Source of the DNA: Nigrospora sphaerica
Taxonomy: Eukaryota; Ascomycota; Sordariomycetes; Amphisphaeriales; Apiosporaceae
DNA length: 64,000 nucleotides
Direction of reading: 5' to 3'
NCBI GenBank assembly: GCA_018287875.1
Contig: JAGVVL010000002.1
Coordinates: 3,906,001 to 3,970,000, forward strand
Position numbers and translations under genes: made by a program. Positions 1-10,546 of this stretch are shown here, piece by piece (the stretch's first letter is position 1; every line of letters starts with the position of its first letter). The notes beneath the pieces were generated by a model. That model had not been told where the DNA came from. It searched no databases and worked only from the letters and a program-made list of their open reading frames with translations.

Positions 1-1126
1 GGCGGCATGCTGCTGGGGAAGGGAGGGAGGGAGAGAAAAACAACTTGGAATTGCGTCTCACGGATTCGCCTTAAATATATAGATTTGGCCGAAGCAGTAC
101 TGTAAGCCGGCTACGACACGTCACCCAATCATCACAAGTGGTTGCTGACGTTGACGGCCAGAGCCGGTCGTCCTCTAAGGAAGGGCGGAGACATCACAGG
201 ATCGATCCACCATTCTTTACAAGTGCAGAGGGGGTCGAAGGATTCAAGTCCCTTACTGCATAACAAGATGGTCGAAAGCGCCAGTCACGAAGGAAGCAGG
301 CGGGGTGTCAGGGCGCGCCCTCCACGGCCACATGTGCTGGGCGATGCAGTGCCATGGTGCCCGGTAAAGGGCCACGGCGTGGATGTCCTCTTGGTGCTCG
401 ACATGCCGTACGAGGCGGGAATGGGTCTTTCGAAATAACCGTTGGTGGGATTTCGGGATGATGGGGTGGGCGTGGCCTGCGTGTGCGTGGTGTTGCATTA
501 CTGGGGAATGGCCGGGTGGGATTGGATGCATACATTAACGGCGGGGCTGCGTGCGGGGGTGCCTCGGCTGCACCCCAACTGGTGGCTACTTCCCCAGGAG
601 TAAGATCTAAAAAGCGATCTAATACACAGCAGCAAGGAAGGAAGTAAGCCCTTGAGGGGTGTGATATTTTAGTACCCGCGGCTCCGGGGCCGTCCCTACT
701 TCGGGCAGAAAACCCCCACCGGAGCAGAAGGGGAGAGCCCCGTCCGAATGGCCACGAATCCATCGCAGGATTGCTCCACGGGCATGGATCGCACGTCGGC
801 TCGACCAGGCATCGCGGGCTGATGTTACTCGCGGGCTACCCGCCCCCCAGATGCTGTCGCTGCCTGGCGATTCTGGATATTGTGCCGCAAGAGTGCAGCT
901 CTACTTGCAGCCCTACCGGGCTGGGGTGTAAGTGCCATGACGCAATTGCGTCTCACGTCTGCATGCATATCCACGCCTTGGAACTCCAGGCATCAGCCGG
1001 TTTCTTGACACGTGGGAGGCGTCTTATAAAAATGGCGGATTTGATGCCATTCCCCTGAGGCTCCGCGGCATACACGCCGTCTCCGTCCTCCCCGGGAACA
1101 AGCCTCGCTCTATCCTAGCCGACAAC
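1..1126. other. Intergenic, upstream of PARP
   Basis: I see no coding frame with recognisable protein sequence here. The last 130 bases hold a TATA-like element and a CACGTG box that probably belong to the PARP promoter. Confidence 0.5.
1009..1058 (+). promoter_or_regulatory. PARP core promoter: CACGTG box, TATA-like box and overlapping uORF
   Basis: A palindromic CACGTG lies at 1009-1014 and TATAAAAA at 1025-1032, about 100 bp before the PARP start codon, a typical distance for a fungal core promoter. An ATG at 1032 opens an eight-codon frame that stops at 1056-1058. It would be an upstream ORF only if transcription starts before it, which the TATA position makes doubtful. Function is inferred from position only. 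Confidence 0.35.
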
Positions 1127-3201
1127 ATGGCCCAGACGAAGAGATCGGGTGGTGGCCGGAAGGGTGCCGCCAAAAAGCAGAAGACGGCCAATGGCGATGC
1201 CAAGCCGTCGCAGCCGCAGATTCCCATCGATGAGGGCTTCAAGGAGTCAGGTACAGCCGAGTTCCGGGCTTGGATGGTGTTATCATGGGCGTCGCTGATA
1301 AAAACGGGTGCAAGATAACGTCCGGGTCCACATCGATGACGACGAGACGATATGGGACGCTTCGCTGAACCTCAGCAATGTGTCGGGTAACAACAACAAG
1401 GTGGGCGTGTCCTCCCCAATTCATCAGTCCCGAGCTTACATATGACCCCCGTAGTTCTACGTGGTGCAACTCCTGGTTGATGACAACAGCAACACATATT
1501 ACGCCCACACAAGATGGGGACGGTGAGTACAACTTGCTCACGCCGCCGACGGGAGCGCGTACTGATCCTTCGCCAGAGTCGGTGAGACGGGTCAGGTCAA
1601 GACGATGGGCTTTGACAATCTGGACGCGGCCAAGGAGGAGTTCGACGCCAAGTTCAAGAGCAAAACCGGCCTCTCGTGGGATGAACGGAATGAGGAACCC
1701 AAGGCGAACAAGTACACCTTTGTCGAAAAGTCGTATGAGGACGAGGACGAGGACGAGGACGAAAGCGAGCAGAACGGCAACGGAAGCACCGCCCCAGAAA
1801 GCAAAGTAAGTGCCATACGCACCAGGGGATCCTCCCGCGAAACACCACACCATGCCCGGAAGCTGACTGGCCGTCATCAGTTGGACATGCCCACGCAGCG
1901 GCTTATGGAGTTGATTTTCAAGTATGTCCCCTCCCAGTTCTGTTCTCATTGGATCCATTGACAGGAATGGCCAGTGAGAACCACTTCAATTCCGTCCTTG
2001 AGGAGATCGGCTACAATGCCGAGAAGCTGCCCCTGGGGAAGCTTGGCAAGAGCACTCTCAAGTCGGGCTTCGAGCAGCTCAAGGAGCTCTCCAGTCTTAT
2101 TAAGCACCCGAGCCTCGCGCAGAACAAGTACGGCAGGGACAGGAAAGAGGTGAGCTGCCTCGATGGACGGCTTCGGCGCTCAACTAAATCATTCTGCCCA
2201 GGTCATCGAAGAGTGGACGAACAAGTACTATTCGACCATCCCTCACGCCTTCGGCCGCAACCGCCCCCCGCTCGTGGACAACGAGGACTTGCTGCGCAAA
2301 GAGGTCGCCATGCTGGACACGCTGACCGACATGGAGGTGGCCAACACCATCATGCGGACCAACGACAAGGCCAAGGATGCCTCGTCGGTCAACCTGCTCG
2401 ACTCCCGCTTCAAGGATCTGGGTCTCAAAGAGCTCACAGTGCTCGACCACAAGTCCGACGAGTACAAGCAGCTCCAGGAGTACCTGATCAACTCGAGCGC
2501 CGAGGGCCACGGGTTGAAATACCGCCTCCAGGACATCTTCCGGGTCGAGCGGCCGGGCGAAGGCGAGCGGTTCGAGAAGAGCGTCAAGACGATCAAGGAT
2601 TCCAATCGGCTGTTGCTGTGGCACGGGTCCCGCACCACCAACTTTGGCGGCATCCTATCCCAGGGGCTGCGTATCGCGCCTCCCGGTAAGTGGCGACGCT
2701 GACACGTGATGACTGTTGCCTGCTAACCCTGCGTCCAGAGGCGCCGGTCAACGGGTATGCCTTTGGCAAGGGTATCTACCTCGCCGATCTCTCCTCCAAG
2801 TCGGCCAACTACTGCGTCGCTTCGGCCAGTGGCGGCGTCGGCCTCCTCCTGCTGGTCGAGGCGGAGCTGAGTAACCCCATGTACGAGATCAGCTCGGGGG
2901 ACTCCAACGCCGCGGAGCTGGCCAAGAAGAAGAACTGCATCGCCACCAAGGGCGTGGGAAGAACGGGATACACCAAGTGGAAGGACGCCGGCGCTGTGCA
3001 CGAGGCGCTCAAGGGCGTGAAGATGGTAAGTCGGGCCGGTCTGGACATACCATCAATATGTCAGCTGACCTAGTGTCGTCGCAGCCGGACGGCAAACCCG
3101 ACAACGACAGCAAGAACCGAGGTTTCCTCATGTACAACGAGTACATATCGTACAACGTAGAGCACCTCAGGCTGCGCTACCTTTTCAAGGTGGCCATGTA
3201 G
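1127..3201 (+). CDS. Poly(ADP-ribose) polymerase, WGR-regulatory-catalytic type
   Basis: Nuclear enzyme that transfers ADP-ribose from NAD+ to proteins in response to DNA breaks. I place nine exons: 1127-1250, 1315-1400, 1455-1522, 1577-1805, 1881-1921, 1975-2149, 2202-2685, 2739-3025, 3085-3201, giving 536 aa. A short basic Lys/Arg-rich N-terminus (residues 1-30) is followed by a WGR domain (TRWGRVGETG near 90), an acidic linker, the helical regulatory domain from about 170 (LDMPTQRLMELIF) and the ART catalytic domain. The H-Y-E triad is intact: His near 382 in LLLWHGS, Tyr 416 in GKGIYLAD, Glu 517 in YNEYI. No BRCT or zinc-finger domain precedes the WGR, so the architecture resembles animal PARP2/3. 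A missed upstream exon cannot be excluded, but the 1.1 kb upstream shows no BRCT-like sequence. Confidence 0.93.
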
Positions 3202-5902
3202 TCTTCTGGCCGACGAGGGTGCCGCCACCTATATGGGGTGAAAGGCGGGTCGATCGCGGGGAGCACGAGAGTACCGGGCGCACCCGCCATGAAGGGACTG
3301 GGGACGGTGGATTTTATTTCATGAACCCCCCCAGTATCCGTGCTTGAGTGATAGTTAAGGGGTTTTCCAATTGTTCGACTCGTGTCAATCAGGACCATGG
3401 TCAGCCTTGGCTTTGGCTTTTTGGGGCCCACGGCCAAATACGGACATATACGCGGTTCGAAGGCGACGGCGCGGTGTTACTGTCGCTTTGAGATTTCCGG
3501 ATAGCCACCGTTGGCCATTTTCATGGCCCGTGGCACTAGCTCGATAATTATCCCAGCACTCGAACGTGTCAGTCGGTATGCTTTGCCCCATTTCAGCACC
3601 GAAAGCCGCTCGCGCGGTGGTGTTGTACGTGCCTAATCAGATGGGGGTTAGGATTGGGCTGTTAAGAATGGCGCCAGGGGAAAGGCGGCCGTTGCCAAGC
3701 GCGAGAGCAAAATATGGAACCGGGCGATTCGGCATCCCAGGCGAAGCAGGGAAGACGGCTACTAGACCGGCCGCCGGTAGGGTTAAGATCGGGACGGCGC
3801 GCGCGGCACAGTCCAGTTGCTCGGACGGCGGCGCGCAGGGTGCGGGGCCACGAGAAAAACGCTTGGCTGCGCCGTCTTCGCAGGTGCCGTGGGAAGCAGC
3901 AATAAGCCCGTTGTGCGGGAGTGAGCAGCAAGAGAGGCGCTGTTCTTTGTCAGAGCCCATGATGTAGTTCCAACTTCGGGGTCAGCAGCCACTTGCGTCG
4001 AACCGAGGTTTACTGCACTCGGAAAGTCGCATTAGCGAGGGAGGGGTAAAATCGTACATCGGCGGGCCTTGTTTGCAGAGCCCAGCGGCAGGGTTGACAA
4101 GGCAATGCAGAAGGGTCGCCTGATGACGGCACGACTGCGGCCTGGAGCTCAGGATTGCTGGAGGCGGTGAAATGGCTAGACCCGACATCGCCAAGGCTGG
4201 CCGCATCACACATATTGTATGCCTGGTGCCTCGATGAGGACCATCAATATCCAAATCGCGATGTGGTGCATTGGACCCGGCGACGCCGGGCAACGCGAGT
4301 TTGACAGGCCGGGATTGGCAGAGGGTCCCCTGATCTCATGCATTTACAACTACAGCAGCCACCGTGGCAACGTCAACACAGGGAGATGGACGAGGTGGAA
4401 ATTCGCGATTCCTGTACACGGAGATTCGTGGTTGTCCTGCGATTCGCGTGTATCTCAGACAGCGGCCCGGTTGTCCTCACAACTTTGTGGAAGCCGAGAT
4501 TCACGATGATTTATGCCATGCCTGATGCGGCCGGGGGGTGAGACATGGCGTCGGGCTATTATGCGTGAGGCGCGAAAGCAAAAGGGGGGATATGGATGTT
4601 CAACTGGCCCCCCGGCCCAATCTCTAGTGCTGCATCTCGCTTGACCATCACCTCCAATTGCAGAGACGTGGTCTATGCGTAAAGTGCCTGGTGCCGTGTG
4701 CAGAGCTCCCGGAGGCCTGCCAATTTGTCGTCCCTTCAATAAGCTTCATGAGTGAGTTGCCATACGATGACCATGGACTGCTTCGTCGCAAGTAGGTCAC
4801 CTGACTGGAGAATGTTTGGCAGTCTAACTCTTCAAGCAGCCAACGAAACACGGGTTTGGGCGGCCAGATCCACGATCGTCAGTTCTAACGAGGTCCGTCT
4901 TGGTAGCGGCTGGAGTCGAATGTTCATCTCATAAAAGAGGCCGTCTTGGCAAGCCAGGCGGCTCCTGACGAGTCGCGTGGCACGAGATGTGGATGGGCGA
5001 GAGCGTCGTCGGTAGGCCCTGGGATGGGCGAGCCGCGTCAGCTGCGGCAAATAGGCGGTTGGTCATCCAGCTCGCAGCGTACGTCATCGCCGCCGACCCC
5101 TGACACCGGGCAGTGGGGGGGCGAATGGGGCTCAGTCCGCTTTCACTACAGCACCCAGGACCAGGCCGAAGGAGTTGTCCGACGATAAGGCGGAATTAAA
5201 GGGCCAGACCCAGGCAAGACAGCAGGGGCAGGCCTGGCAAGGCCAGTTGACGGCCACCGAAGCCGACATAGGGGGGTCCACTAGATAGAGTTAGGGATGG
5301 CTGCCGGGCCACTGTCTGTTGACGGGCCAATAGCACACGCAGCGCGCGTCGTCGTGGGCGCGCAAATTGCGAAGAGGACCTGCTCCCCAGCTCGCCCCAA
5401 CTTCATCTCGTCACCGCAGCCACAGCTTCCTTTGGCTTCTCCCAGCCGTCTAGCTAGAGCTGTAGCTGTAGCTGTAGGCACCACCGCATACCTTGATCGA
5501 TATGATGGAGAACGGGGCTCTGCTTCTTGGTAATTGCACGTCGTCACCAGCAACTCTTGGCTTCTGGCCAAGACGGCTAAGCGGCATCCGGCCCATTGTA
5601 GTCGAGAACCCGATCTTGGCCAAGACAGCAAATCTCCCCCGTCTTTCGCGGGGGGGCATCACGCCAGCGCGTTTGCGATCCGTCCCTTTTGTATTACAAG
5701 GCTCCTCGGCACTGGCCCGACCATAGCCTCGGAGGGTCTCTCCAGCTTTTGGCGAACTGGACCTTGGACGGCCGAACCCACCAGTAGTCGTGACAGCGAC
5801 AATCTTTCCGTTCGAAACCTCTATAGGTGCACGCGACCCAGTCTTCGTCAGACTCACGACTCTCCTTCGGACTGTAACGACGACCTTCTCGAGACCGCCA
5901 CC
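3202..5902. other. Intergenic, 2.7 kb
   Basis: No frame shows recognisable protein sequence or a plausible exon series. A short run of CTGTAG units near 5456-5478 lies in what may be the SGNH hydrolase leader. Confidence 0.45.
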
Positions 5903-7100
5903 ATGTCGCGCATCCTGACCTCTTGCGCCTCGGGCGTCTCGCCCGTGCTGTCCATGGTCATGGCACGCCGTCGCTTTGTCGTCTTCCTCGCTGCCTTCTG
6001 GATTCTGTTGAGTACGCTCTCACAAGCCGACCGCGTCACCGTTCTTCTCTTGCTGACCGAGGACGCCGACAGTGCTGATGTTTTCGGGCGCCGGAAACCT
6101 CGACATGACGCGACTCTCCGTCAGCGGCACCAACCGTCCGGGTGCGCCTGGTACCCAGGCCGCCCCGGACGCCGCTGGGGCCGGCTCCAACTCTTCGTCT
6201 CTGCACGTGCCCGCCAACCTCACCGCCAGACCACACATCGAGTACCATGGCTACAAGCGCCCCGGTTATGAGTTGTCGCTGGCCAGCGGCATCCCCATGC
6301 GTATTGTGGCCCTGGGCGCTTCGACGACCCGCGGCGACAGCCCGGAGCCTGGCATCGACAACAATGGCTTTCGGCGCCCCATCCGCGAGAAGCTCATGGC
6401 CATCGGCAACAAGGTCAACTTCGTGGGCACCAGTCGCCTCGGCAACATGACCGACAACGACATCGTGGCCGGACCCGGTGTCCAAGTCGATCGGATTCAC
6501 AACATGGCGAAGGAGGCGGTCCCGCGGTACAAGCCCAACCTGATCCTGGTCAACGCCGGTGCCAACGACTGCTTCATGCACGTCGACATCGACAACTTTT
6601 ATAAGCGCTACGACTCGCTCATCCAGTACCTGCTGGCCGCTTCGCACCGCGCCACCATTGTGATGGGGACGCTGCTGCCGACGACGGACAAGCGCTTCAA
6701 CGGGCGGGAGGACGTGTTCCGCGTGAACCCGCAGATCCGGCGCCTCGCCAAGATCTACCAGCGACAGGGCCTCCCGGTGGTGTTGGCGGAGCTGCAGGGC
6801 CCGGACGGCGTGCAGGACGAAAACCTGGCTTCGGACGGCATGCACCCGGGCACGGCGGGCTACGAGATGATGGCGACCAAGATGTTCGAGGCCATCGTCG
6901 AGGCCGACGCGCGCGGTTTCCTGCAGGAGCCCGAGCCCATCCACGAGTTGCCCGACGACGGCGACGACGACCGCAAGGACGAGGCGTACCACAAGTGGGC
7001 GCGCGAGAAGAAGAAGATGGACGAGGAGCGCGAGCGCAAGGAGGCCGAGGAGATGGACCGGATGGAGGCGGAGCTGAAGAAGGCGAGAGCGGCGTTGTGA
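5903..7100 (+). CDS. SGNH/GDSL-type hydrolase with N-terminal anchor and charged C-terminal helix
   Basis: Predicted serine ester hydrolase of the SGNH family; substrate unknown. Two exons (5903-6011, 6073-7100) give 378 aa. The start ATG sits in a good context (gccaccATG). Residues about 22-40 form a hydrophobic segment after Arg-Arg-Arg, so the protein is a secretory-pathway signal-anchor or cleaved-signal protein. The SGNH blocks are complete: nucleophile Ser near 120 in LGASTTRG, Asn near 201 in NAGANDC, and Asp 291/His 294 in SDGMHPG. The last 45 residues are a Lys/Glu/Arg-rich predicted coiled coil, unusual for a secreted esterase. An open frame continues upstream of 5903 but has no earlier ATG. 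Confidence 0.85.
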
Positions 7101-9829
7101 CGAGCCCACGGGAGAACCGTGCTTGATTTGGTTGTTCTCGTCTGCTTTTTCATCTTTGCGTATTGGCGATCAAAGATACCCACAGGATACGACTGAACGG
7201 CTGCTGCATTGCGACGGAGTTGGGGAATGGAAGCATACCTGCCTCTTTCGATGGGGCTCCGGGCCATGCGGGTGTACAAGGTACGCACAATGGGCCTACC
7301 GCCCACTAGAGCAGGGGCCCTCGTGGATCCGGCATTTCCGCGATAATCACGACGAAGAAAAGGAAGGCCCTTCATAATATGAATATACATCAATCATACT
7401 AGAGCGTTGCGTGTTCGGTGGTTTGTTTGCTGAGCTGTTGTCCCAGGGGTCCTGGCATCACCTGAGGTTCGGGAAAGCACCTGTGCAACTGGTGCACGTG
7501 ACGTTAGATGCTAGCGACCCTGCCATCTGCCATCGTCCACCCATGAATGGCTCTTTCAGTACGGTCTTTGTGTCGCTTTAGCGCGGCTTCTTTGTTGGAC
7601 ATGATGGAGGCACTGCGATCCGAGAGGTAGGAAGAAAAGTTGACCGTCACACTTGCTGCAATACCCCTGGCGGGCTTTCCGAGTGCTGGAAAGGCTGGGC
7701 GAGGGACTCTGCTGGCCTCTCGAGACCTCACTATTGGCTCAGGGCGTTGAGAGGCCAGCAGAAGTAGCTGGTCTGCCACTCGCATTGGTGGCAGATATCT
7801 AGGTGTCCCTCCACCTTCCCCTTAGGTGTACTACGAGGACGTCTTGATGCCTTCAGCAATAGTGTTTCGACGGGCCGCCCTGTCAGCCGTGTTTCTTGGG
7901 CATTGAGGAGGCTGGTTATTTTGCCATCCCCTGCGAAAGATTCATGGGTTTTGGGTTTTTTACCCAGCATCTAGAGAATTGATCAGCCAAGGCTCGTCAC
8001 GTAGATTGTGCAGTGAGATGGAAGCCCATGCGCGTTGGTCGACAAGCGGCTGGTCACAAAGGCAAGACTGTCACTTGGGAAAGTAGCACTTGGTCGTTAC
8101 CCTTTTGTTGGATCTGCGACTCGAGAAACAGGGAGCTTTCTTCCTTACATGGTTAAGGCCCTAGGGACCGACCAATATTTGGTTGTGGACGGTCAGGCTG
8201 GGTTCCGAAGCCGCGAAACCCCTGAGCCAAAAGGAGCCCCATCCAAACGCCTTTATGAAGTGACAGCCGATGAGCCAAAACGTTTTGGCCAATATTCCGT
8301 CAATTTTATCCAGTTCCGGCTTATAAGTGACCATGCCCAGTCCTTGCCGACCCATTCTTTCACCTTGCCCCTTTCTACTTTCCACCTAGTTGTGGCCTCC
8401 GGAGAAGAAATATTTGGCGCACGACTAGATTCAGTGACCGCCGCCTGAGCTGAGAATCTTTTAACCCAAGGACCCTGAAACGTATCCCAGTAGGCCAATA
8501 ATCGTGTAGTTTGGTTAAAACTTAAAGAGGTCAGTCAGTGGGCGCGTATTAAGGTTAGGAGGCTGAAGAGTACTTACACATGAAAAGTACAAAAGCCAGC
8601 TATAGCCAGAGCTTATAGTAAGAGGTCTCATTCATGTGAAGCTTGAACTGGTGGACCGTCGCCAAATTGCACAATTAATGAGCCTGTTGGGATATTCATC
8701 AATATTGCTAAGTACATATTGATGCCCATTATATTAACGATTAGGAACATAATGCCACACTCTGCGAAGTCCGCTAGCACATGACGGGTAGCAAGTAGCC
8801 TCGTTATATCTCAGTGTTCTACTAATTTACTCTTCTACTATTCGCCTGTTCTGCAAAGGGTGTAGCGCGATAGCGGGGTACTCATACTATCTGCGTAGGC
8901 GGCGGAGTAAAACTAACAACCATGTTCCAAAGTAAAGTTATGCCACTAATATTAACACTATAAAAACAGGACCAGTGTGAGCAAGTATGGCTACACGTAA
9001 AAATTAACATGCGAACTTGCCTAGAAGTAATATTTGTCGAACACCGGTTTACGGGGCTTCTCCTGGCTTTGTGAATAAGAAAGTCCCGTTCCATTTATTT
9101 GCTCGGGTTTCACGCGGCTCTATGCATCATACTGTATGAAGTTAAGTGCAAGATGGTGGTTTGGCCCGGAGATAGCTCCGAATAATTGGGTCCGGCCCCG
9201 GGAATCTGGGTCGTCATCAAACAGGCAAGCGGCATATGAAGTGCTCCGCCCACATCGGTAAGTACCGAATTCAGTAACATCCATTCCGGCTCTACTACCC
9301 GGCTATCCATACTTCCCTTTTGACAGTTACCTATCACTTCCGTAGGTAGCCATGCTCGGTGCTCCTGTGACAGTACTGCTGCTTTGGAAGTTCACGACCT
9401 AATAGTGTCTGTTCCCCATAGGGCAGCGCTGAGGTAGTGCATGACTCTCACTGGAAAAACCACCGGTTGACTATTAATCGAACAAGGGCGGATGCACGCC
9501 GTTCACTGACCGCGAGTCCATGGTAAGCAACTAGCGTAAAAGGAAGCAACCGTCAGTTCTGCAGCGGGCAGGAGCAAACCCTCCATAAGTGGGGTTACTA
9601 CGGAGAAATCCACAATAGATGAGGTCAGGTATCCTCAAACCCGTAGCAATGGCGTAGTACATATCGATATGATCGTGCCAGGGAAGATGGGAAAATACTA
9701 AATCGTATGTATATAAGCAGATGCTAGTACAGCAGCGAGACGGGGCCCGAGTATCCTTGCAAGCTGTCCACGGTTGCCTCAAAACACTCGCCGCCCCCCT
9801 TTATCCTTACCCTTAACACCACCCCCACA
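7101..9829. other. Intergenic, 2.7 kb, partly AT-rich
   Basis: No supported gene. The interval about 8460-9110 is clearly more AT-rich than its surroundings and frame-poor, which could be old repeat DNA, but I recognise no element in it. An open frame at 8035-8448 lacks an ATG and recognisable sequence. Confidence 0.4.
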
Positions 9830-10546
9830 ATGCACCAAGAAGAGGTCACACAGAAGCTCGCGGATCGCATCGTGCACCACCACCAACGAATACCGTTCAA
9901 GGAAGGGAGCGATACGCAACGGTCCAAGCGCTGCCTGGTAGCGCTGGCCGGTGGGCCGGGCTCGGGAAAGTCGACGATTGCGGCGCAGATAGCCGACAAG
10001 GTCTCGAAGCAGCACGTCAAATGCCAGGTGGTGTCGATCGAGGGGTTCATGTACCCCAAGGCGCAGATCTCGGAAGATCAGCTGCGCAAGCGCGGCTCCA
10101 TCGACACCTTTGACGGCGAGGCCGTGGTCCGCATGTTCCGGACGCTGCGGGAGAGGGGGCCCGGCCACGAGCTCCGCGCCCCTGCCTTCGACGAGGAAAA
10201 GCGCGACCCCGTGCCGGACCACCAGCTCATCGAGGCCGATACCGAGGCCGTCATATTCGAGGGCATCTACATGCTCGCCGATCGTGACCCGTGGAGGGAG
10301 ATCGAGAAGCTCGTCGACGAGAAGTGGTTTATCCATGTGCGGCCCGAGCTGAGCCGCGAACGCGTGGCCGAGAGAAGGCTGAGCAAGGGCATCGCCAAGA
10401 CGAAAGAGGAGGCCTTGAAGTCGTACGATGAGTCGGACAAGCAGAACAATGATTTCATTGCGGAACATCGGTACGAGACCGATGTGATCATTGAGAGTAA
10501 TGAAGAGATGGACCTCATCGTTGAAAAGGGCAAGGAATTAATGTAG
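9830..10546 (+). CDS. P-loop kinase of the uridine kinase/pantothenate kinase-like superfamily (YFH7-like)
   Basis: Single-exon ATP-dependent kinase-like protein of 238 aa. A Walker A loop GGPGSGKST lies at residues 41-49, preceded by a hydrophobic strand (LVAL). A Walker-B-like strand EAVIFEGIYML follows near 143-153, and an Arg-rich lid (SRERVAERRL) near 175-190. This layout and the FDEEKRDPVPD segment match the fungal YFH7/phosphoribulokinase-uridine kinase group, whose substrate is not established. The start is the first ATG, after a C-rich leader. Nothing in the neighbourhood narrows the substrate. It could also be called a nicotinamide riboside or pantothenate kinase-like protein; the phosphotransferase assignment is firmer than the substrate. 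Confidence 0.85.
   Translation: MHQEEVTQKLADRIVHHHQRIPFKEGSDTQRSKRCLVALAGGPGSGKSTIAAQIADKVSKQHVKCQVVSIEGFMYPKAQISEDQLRKRGSIDTFDGEAVVRMFRTLRERGPGHELRAPAFDEEKRDPVPDHQLIEADTEAVIFEGIYMLADRDPWREIEKLVDEKWFIHVRPELSRERVAERRLSKGIAKTKEEALKSYDESDKQNNDFIAEHRYETDVIIESNEEMDLIVEKGKELM

Noticed and set aside
8035..8448. 137-codon open frame on the plus strand
   Set aside because: No ATG at its start, no family resemblance and AT-rich surroundings.
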